NCBI GenBank assembly: GCA_030568195.1
Contig: JAJLTO010000012.1
Span: 470,381 to 534,380, forward strand
Reading direction: 5' to 3'
DNA from: Dipodascopsis uninucleata var. uninucleata
Taxonomy: Eukaryota > Ascomycota > Lipomycetes > Lipomycetales > Lipomycetaceae
DNA length: 64,000 nt
Each line of letters starts with the position of its first letter. The stretch's first letter is position 1. The position numbers and the translations under genes were made by a program. Below the pieces are notes generated by a model, which was given only the letters and a program-made list of their open reading frames with translations, was not told the DNA's origin and did not search any database. Shown piece by piece: positions 58,285 through 64,000 of the stretch.

Positions 58285-59724
58285 ATGAGTTTTCCAAGGG
58301 CATCTTCCAGTGAGCATGGCTTGAGCGACAAAGCTTTAGGCAAGTTTGTATCTACGCTTGAAGAAGTAAATGGCCATTCTTTCATGCTCATTAAGAAAGG
58401 ATTTGTCATTGCAGAGGGCTGGTGGGCTCCGTACAAATCAGAATATCTTCATACCATGTTCTCGGTCACTAAAAGTTTCACCTCGATTGCAATTGGTTTT
58501 GCCGTTGATGAGGGCCGCTTATCAGTTGAAGACAAGATTTTGTCCTTCTTCGAGGGTGTGCTTCCATCAAAACCATGCGAGAATATGCAAAAAATCACTG
58601 TTAAAAACTTACTGACAATGTCTTCCGGTCATACCGGTGAATTGGACATCGGATGGAATGTCTGGGCGTATGATGTTAGTGCGAGAGGCCGTGAGATTGA
58701 CCACGTCTACGAGTTTTTGACGTCATATGTTCCAGTCGCGCCAGGAACTGAATTTCATTACAATACGAGTGCAACTTATATGCTTGGTGTCATTCTTACC
58801 AAGTTAACTGGATTGAGTGTACTCGAGTACTTGAAGCCTCGTCTTTTGGAGCCACTGGGCATTGCCGAGCTCACCAGCGAAAGTGATTCCAAAGGATATG
58901 GTACCGCTGGCTTTGGATTTCAAACTCGCACAGAGGATCTTGCCAAATTTTGTACGTTCCTGCTACACAAGGGGAAATGGAATGGCCACCAATTGCTTTC
59001 TGAAGAATGGGTTGAGCAAGCGACAAAGAAACAAATTGAGACTGTTCCAACTACTTTAGAGAAGAACCCACAGTACAAAGCTGGATATGGCTATCAGTTC
59101 TGGAGATGTTCAGATAGTGATATTTTTCGTGCTGATGGACTTTGGGGACAATATGGATATGTGTGCCCTTCCAAGGATCTTGTTCTGGTGGTTACTGCGG
59201 GATCAACTGCAACTAGCTTAATTCTAGATGCCGCGCTCGAACTTATTGAGACTGGATTCGAGACAACCAGCGAAGCAAAAGTTGGAATGTCCGAAACATT
59301 ATCTCATCTCAGTATTAAAGGTGTTAGCGGCGTACCCATCAGCTCAAAACCGTTGAAACTGAACTTCCGAATTTCCAAGAATCCAATTCTTATTGATACA
59401 ATGGAAATTGACACTATATCGAAGACTATTAGCTTTTCCAAAAAAGGTGGAGACTATTCGTTCGCGATTGGGGAAGGTCAATGGATTGATACCAAGATAG
59501 CTGACGATCCTGACGGAATGGCCGATTACCTTGGAGATGTTGCCTGCTCTGGAGCCTGGATCGGATCGCAGCTCGTTCTTAAAATTGTTCACACGAGAAC
59601 TCCATATACTGATACCCTTAAGTTTGATATTACAGACACTACTCTATTGTGCCATTTTTCTAGATATCCGTTCCTTGATACATTTGAGCATGAATGGGAG
59701 GTTTTAGGCATCAGAATCGATTAA
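58285..59724 (+). CDS. Beta-lactamase-fold serine hydrolase
   Basis: 479 residues, one exon, no signal peptide. The N-terminal 330 residues have the class C beta-lactamase/penicillin-binding-protein fold: catalytic SVTK at 60-63 in MFSVTKSFTS, the YNTSATYML motif (Tyr159) in place of YxN, and a third motif near GLWGQYGYV where many esterase members have GxxGQ. LLTMSSGH is also typical. The C-terminal 130 residues form a beta-rich extension I do not recognise. Known relatives are esterases, amidases and oligomer hydrolases, mostly bacterial, with scattered fungal members; the substrate is unknown. Intron-free in a subtelomere, it is a candidate for horizontal transfer. It is not evidence of antibiotic resistance. 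Confidence 0.85.
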   Translation: MSFPRASSSEHGLSDKALGKFVSTLEEVNGHSFMLIKKGFVIAEGWWAPYKSEYLHTMFSVTKSFTSIAIGFAVDEGRLSVEDKILSFFEGVLPSKPCENMQKITVKNLLTMSSGHTGELDIGWNVWAYDVSARGREIDHVYEFLTSYVPVAPGTEFHYNTSATYMLGVILTKLTGLSVLEYLKPRLLEPLGIAELTSESDSKGYGTAGFGFQTRTEDLAKFCTFLLHKGKWNGHQLLSEEWVEQATKKQIETVPTTLEKNPQYKAGYGYQFWRCSDSDIFRADGLWGQYGYVCPSKDLVLVVTAGSTATSLILDAALELIETGFETTSEAKVGMSETLSHLSIKGVSGVPISSKPLKLNFRISKNPILIDTMEIDTISKTISFSKKGGDYSFAIGEGQWIDTKIADDPDGMADYLGDVACSGAWIGSQLVLKIVHTRTPYTDTLKFDITDTTLLCHFSRYPFLDTFEHEWEVLGIRID

Positions 59725-61511
59725 GTTATTAGGGTGTTCGAAATCTAGAAATTGATTACATTAAAATTATAGACGTTTCTAGGAAAATGTAAAGTAATCT
59801 ATTAGTTCGGATATTGCTCGCTGGTCTAGATTAATCAAGCTACATTCTTCGTAAGAAAGAAAATATGGCTCTAAGACTTAATGACTGTATTCATGTATGT
59901 TTCCTGTAGTTTATCCCTAGTGCATTATGTAAATATTTATCTCGATAATTATGATGAATTTGTCGTTATCCTGTTTGTTCGACTATTTCTGGTGAAGTTA
60001 ACGTTTCGTAAATTCTAGGAGATTTCCAGTGTGTGTCTGAATATCTTGAAGTGTACAGCAATTCGCTACAGTGTGTGATATTTGGTAGCTAAAATAACTC
60101 ATGTAAACAGTAACATAAAGGAATTTATGGTTAATATACGCTTGATATTAGTTTGTAACTACTGATGTCATTTTGGGGCTAAGGTATATCGCGTATCTGT
60201 TACTACACACTTCTATAATAATATGTATAGCAGTCTCTCATTCTATCAAAAAAGTTGATATTCATAGGCCCATTGATTCAGCTGGTACCTTATCAGTTTA
60301 ATGGGCTTTGTTATATATGATAGTCTCTATTTCATGGCACTTAAATCAGTAATTAATGGAGCATCAGAGTCCAACACGGTGGACTGGCAATACGTTATAA
60401 GTTTAATCGAACATTAGTTTTCAGTGAGCACGTTCAATTATAGTTTAACTGGTAAATCATTGTCTCGATATTAAACCCTTGATGAATATAGCTCATCCAA
60501 AGTGAATACACACGCTTCCCGCCACTAAAGTAGATATTGATGTAGAGACTGTGTAAGAAACTACGGGAAGATCCATAGCTGCCAAGATAATATACAGTGA
60601 CAAACTACTCTGATCTTTATTTGGTTGAACTTTACACCATGGTTAAGAATATACTAACTAAACATTATTATAACTTAACTCTATTCCGCAGTAAATAGTA
60701 CATTTCCAGCATGTAGTGATTAATGTGCTCGACATCGCAAAATTTATATTTTCTATTGATTTTTAAGAAATGTAACTGGATATATAATTCTCTATGTATG
60801 ATTCTTTATCTATATCAGCTTCCCCTTAGTAGAACTTTTACTAATTTTATGTTCGTGTTATGTACCAGTACGAACCACTACGATATGAATTGTAGTAGAG
60901 GAAGTCGAGAGTTTTTGTGAACTCTCGTCTCTTTTACCGAAGTAACGGGGCAGATAACAGCATTCACGGTTCAGTAAAATAGACAGTGTGATGGTCAAAT
61001 AGCTACAAGTATAGCCAACTGCAAACGTCTCCTGAATTGCACGAGGGTAAAGATGTACCTATAAAGTATATTACTAATTCGAGACTCTTCACGTTTAAGC
61101 TCCCGCATATGTTCGTAGGACTGAAGTCCAATGATCCACCAAAGTACTGGATGCTATAAATTAAGAGCACCCGCAGGGGTTTAGGTGGATCATTACTGAT
61201 TATATGATGATTCTCCAATTGTAAATGATAATTTTGATGTTCGATACTTTAGAATTTTAGACATTTAGGCTAGTCAAGTTGATGTTGCCGTAAGAACTGA
61301 AAGACTGTACATGAAAATACGATATAATGAAATATCGCAAGCTAGATTTCTAAAGTACAGTGAAACTTGCGTTTTATGCAGCAGAGTAGAATTTCACATC
61401 ATGTACGGTTGAAAGATATATAAATATATTAGCTCATTTGCACTGTATTATCCATCTCATAATCAATATTACTGGAGACTCTCGAAACGTATTCCTAAAA
61501 ACCTATTACCA
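59725..61511. other. 1.8-kb gap before the terpene synthase
   Basis: AT-rich, with no recognisable gene. It ends with the terpene synthase promoter, including TATATAAATA at 61417-61426. Frames at 60723-60920 (+) and 61003-61218 (-) are unsupported. Confidence 0.5.
61417..61426 (+). promoter_or_regulatory. TATA box of the terpene synthase gene
   Basis: TATATAAATA about 90 bases before the start codon at 61512. Confidence 0.45.
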
Positions 61512-62483
61512 ATGGATCCAAAAACGTACGGAAAATGCAAGCAAATTATCTTAAACTACTGTCATAACAGACCCTTTATATCAAAGCTTCAGTATAAGAT
61601 ATTATATGAAAAAGAGATTGAAGAGTACATTCTCAGCCTTGACATTTCGCCGAGGATAAAATCAAATGCAAAGTTCTTCGCCTTTCATGGTGTAGTAGCT
61701 GCGTGCTGCTTTTACCGTTACTTTATTGATAGATTACCTGACTACGTATATCTTATAGCGAAGTATACTGCTCTTATTGTCGCACTTGATGACACTCCTG
61801 AGATTTTAGCTGAGATTGACTTTGGTCTCAAGGAATTCAATGAAGGAAAAGAAATCAGCTCTACTTTGATCCGAGAGCTGTTCAAACATAATGCAGAATT
61901 ATGTACTTATTATGATGCCTACGGTGCCTCTGCATTGACAGCAAGTACGTTACATTACGTTTCTACGTTACTGGTAGAGCCGACTCTCAAGATTCGCTTT
62001 GTTAGTGATGAAATGGCCTTCTTCTTTCGCTGGAAGACTGCAATCACCGAAGCATATCTGCAGTTTCTCTTTCCTCTAAAGGCCCTTGAGCATACTGACA
62101 TAAATTACGACTATATTAATCTCATACCGCTGCTTGGATACCATATTGGTGCTGAGAATGATATTTTATCGTTTTATAAAGAGTCAATGGCTGGTAAGGA
62201 ATTTAATACTAGAATGTGGCTAGAAGCGACAAGATATAATGGCGATGTCAGCAAAGCTCTAGATATTATTTCTTCAAAGAGCTTGAAATCTTTTAAAGAA
62301 GCGATAGCACTTACAGAAGATATGCATCCTGTGATCAAACAAATTGTACTCGAATACTCTGAAGGATATTGCGCTTTCCATTTCATCTGCACACGGTACC
62401 GTATGCAGGAGCTCACGCCAAATGTTCTAACCAATATTGGCGAAACTTATCCTATTTATATTCTTGATTTAGAAAAAGCATGA
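61512..62483 (+). CDS. Class I terpene synthase, trichodiene-synthase-like
   Basis: 323 residues in one exon, all-helical in character. The aspartate-rich motif is LDDTPE at 92-97, a variant of DDxxD/E. The second metal motif is intact: AENDILSFYKE, with Asn216, Ser220 and Glu224 of the NSE triad; it closely resembles NDLMSFYKE of trichodiene synthase (TRI5) as I recall it. RY at 295-296, about 80 residues later, matches the diphosphate-sensing pair of this class. The predicted reaction is Mg-dependent ionisation and cyclisation of farnesyl diphosphate to a sesquiterpene; the product is unknown. It is about 50 residues shorter than TRI5, and no trichothecene-pathway neighbours are present, so a trichothecene role is not supported. 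Such enzymes are rare in budding yeasts. The gene lies about 1.4 kb from the telomere. Confidence 0.82.
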   Translation: MDPKTYGKCKQIILNYCHNRPFISKLQYKILYEKEIEEYILSLDISPRIKSNAKFFAFHGVVAACCFYRYFIDRLPDYVYLIAKYTALIVALDDTPEILAEIDFGLKEFNEGKEISSTLIRELFKHNAELCTYYDAYGASALTASTLHYVSTLLVEPTLKIRFVSDEMAFFFRWKTAITEAYLQFLFPLKALEHTDINYDYINLIPLLGYHIGAENDILSFYKESMAGKEFNTRMWLEATRYNGDVSKALDIISSKSLKSFKEAIALTEDMHPVIKQIVLEYSEGYCAFHFICTRYRMQELTPNVLTNIGETYPIYILDLEKA

Positions 62484-62869
62484 GTAGATTTGCTTGCTTT
62501 ATCTTTCATAGTTCAAATGAAGGCCATTTTACAAATGTAACTCTTCCTTATATGAGATTAAGATAGTCTACGTCTCTATGCCTTAGATCTTGTGATAAGA
62601 AGTGATTTGTTCGAGATGAAATATATACAGAATTTGAGTTATATTCCCGCTAACACTTCAAGCTTGTTACTTTATCGAATTAAAATGTAAATGTTCGGAA
62701 TAGCTATTTGTAATACTGAAATTGGAGACCATTAAACTAAATAAGGTTTTTGACGGGGGACCCTGATGTATATTCTGGAGGTTGTCGAGAGTTAGTTACA
62801 TATTCCAACGTAATTAAACCAACAAAGCGGAAACACAAATGAAATCGAAATAGCCAGCAGTATTTGGTT
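62484..62869. other. 3' intergenic between the terpene synthase and mini-intron gene
   Basis: A 386-base gap between convergent coding regions; nothing else recognised. Confidence 0.45.
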
Positions 62870-63429
62870 TTAGTGGAATCTCTTTGAGGTTTTTCCAAAT
62901 ATGTGTGCCTGAACAATAGTCTGGTCTGTCATTTTCCATTGTAGTATCACAGCGGCGTCCTCGTCGGAGAGATCCTAGCAGAGATCAATCAATATAAGAG
63001 ATAGTTACTCTAACTTCTCGAACCCAAGAGACATCTCTTCCTTCTACCCATGCTGTCACATCCAGAACGAACAGCTCCTGTAACTTTGAATATGCCACTT
63101 GTCCCATGCTCTTCACGTCCATAGCCATACCACCAAGTTTGCCCGCAACTTCGTTCGTCCTAGGAACGCCATCATTTGTCGGTATAACACTCCCTTCGTT
63201 GTCGCAACGGAAAGGACCCTCACTTCTCTATGTGCGAAATTCTCTTTTGTTTCCGGCCCTACAGGTTCCTTGATTTTCATGGTTAATTTGAAATAACGCG
63301 ACACTTCCTCAATAGGTCTGAGCCCACCAAAAGTCTCAAAAACGCTGATCTCTGGTGGAATGGCAAGGAGATACTCAATCAACGATTCGGAATCATCCAG
63401 CTTACATCAGCAATCGCCTCAGATTCCAT
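62870..63429 (-). CDS. Unassigned subtelomeric gene, apparently with three introns of 32-35 nt
   Basis: On the minus strand, four stretches of clean coding-like sequence lie in different frames and join into one 152-residue frame if three short GT...AG segments are removed: 63405-63374 (32 nt), 63262-63228 (35 nt) and 63008-62975 (34 nt). Exons would be 63429-63406, 63373-63263, 63227-63009 and 62974-62870. The product has LLAIPPEISVFETFGG, AGKLGGMAMDVKSMG, VLDVTAWVEGRDVSWV and DLSDEDAAVILQWKM. I do not recognise the family. The frame stays open upstream to 63534, so the true start may lie further out. The other introns here are 57-315 nt. Alternatives are a frameshifted pseudogene, in which case the introns are illusory, or a chance patchwork. 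Confidence 0.35.
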
Positions 63430-63874
63430 ATGGCAGAAATATCGATTTCGGCAGATCGTTTGACCTGGAAAGGAAGGCGGAGCAGGCGAGGTCTGGATAA
63501 GCTGCACGAACAGGGTGGTGGTGTTTTCTAGTATTTAGGGGTGAGATCGACTGAGCATAGCCATCTATGGGGAAGTCGGGAACGAGAAAATGGTAGCTAG
63601 ACAGGCAGTAGTGGATAGATGTCCATGTTTTCGCACTAGCGAAGGCGCCATGGAGAATGAGATTGTTGAAGGCGGTCCGGGTTACATAGGGTTAAATACT
63701 AAATAGACAGTTAAGAGAGGAAGATGAACCGAAAGAGTAGGTGGTTATAGATAGATATGTATTGATTAGCTATAAACTGCAATTTTCACTCGTGTAGGAA
63801 GCAATAGGCGCGCTTGAATATGTTTTCGGGGTCTCTTCAGGGATTTTGAGGAAAGTAGAGAACAGACAGAAAAG
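63430..63874. other. Telomere-adjacent sequence
   Basis: Non-repetitive sequence between the last coding region and the telomere. It contains one and a half telomere units at 63679-63694. No Y'-like helicase or long repeat is seen, so this end has almost no subtelomeric repeat block inside the window. Confidence 0.5.
63679..63694 (+). repeat. Interstitial telomere-repeat fragment
   Basis: GGGTTACATAGGGTTA, one full unit plus six bases, in the same orientation as the terminal array and 183 bases before it. Confidence 0.9.
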
Positions 63875-63876
63875 TA

Positions 63877-64000
63877 GGGTTACATAGGGTTACATAGGGT
63901 TACATAGGGTTACATAGGGTTACATAGGGTTACATAGGGTTACATAGGGTTACATAGGGTTACATAGGGTTACATAGGGTTACATAGGGTTACATAGGGT
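63877..64000 (+). repeat. Telomeric array, unit GGGTTACATA
   Basis: About 12.4 exact head-to-tail copies of the 10-base unit run to the end of the window, with no variants seen. The G-rich strand runs 5' to 3' outward, as required at a right chromosome end. A 10-base unit starting GGGTTA is reminiscent of Yarrowia (GGGTTAGTCA), but the last four bases differ. Confidence 0.97.

Noticed and set aside
61512-62483. Assignment as a trichothecene toxin pathway gene
   Set aside because: The motifs show a cyclase of that fold, but no other pathway gene is in the window, so product and pathway cannot be claimed.
1-64000. CRISPR arrays, bacterial insertion sequences, retrotransposon LTRs
   Set aside because: No regularly spaced repeats, reverse transcriptase, integrase or transposase reading frames, or paired long terminal repeats were recognised.

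Overview
This is the right-hand end of a nuclear chromosome (or contig) of an ascomycete, most likely an early-branching budding yeast (Saccharomycotina). The last 124 bases are a telomere made of the 10-base unit GGGTTACATA, with the G-rich strand running towards the end. It resembles, but is not, the 10-base Yarrowia repeat GGGTTAGTCA. Other support is fungal protein families, short spliceosomal introns (57-315 nt) near gene 5' ends with TACTAAC-like branch points, Zn2Cys6 regulators, and an intron-containing tRNA-Pro. The species cannot be named from the sequence. By my tally only about 45% of the window is coding, low for a yeast, with several 2-4.5 kb gene-free stretches.

Region by region. 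1-6.5 kb holds housekeeping genes: an Rcm1/NSUN5 rRNA methyltransferase (cut by the left edge), the Golgi GTPase ARL3/ARFRP1, the glutathione-degradation subunit DUG3, and a compact ferric-reductase-like FRE protein. After a 3.5 kb gene-free stretch come an AKTIP/FTS-like catalytically dead E2 (UEV) gene and uracil-DNA glycosylase UNG1. 14.5-20.3 kb pairs a GAL4-type regulator with a sugar-porter gene. Then come a SUR1/CSG1-type mannosyltransferase and, after 4 kb without genes, a dihydroxyacetone kinase. 31.6-38.9 kb is a possible catabolic cluster: a Zn2Cys6 regulator, a CYP504-like phenylacetate hydroxylase and a Dal5/Liz1-type anion permease. After a long gene desert with one tRNA-Pro(UGG) come a ZIP zinc transporter, a secreted histidine phosphatase and a secreted PI-PLC-like enzyme.

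The distal 10 kb is accessory in character: a second, full-length FRE reductase, a dihydrodiol/xylose dehydrogenase of the GFO/IDH/MocA family, a beta-lactamase-fold serine hydrolase, a TRI5-like terpene synthase about 1.4 kb from the telomere, and an unassigned coding region that reads through only if three introns of 32-35 nt are removed.

The strongest leads are the telomere unit, the subtelomeric terpene synthase, the mini-intron gene, four GGGTTAGGG sites in intergenic DNA, the shared micro-exon in both zinc-cluster genes, and recurrent 13-15 bp tandem duplications scattered through non-coding DNA. Exon boundaries were worked out by hand from frame continuity, splice signals and recalled family alignments; no search was run.
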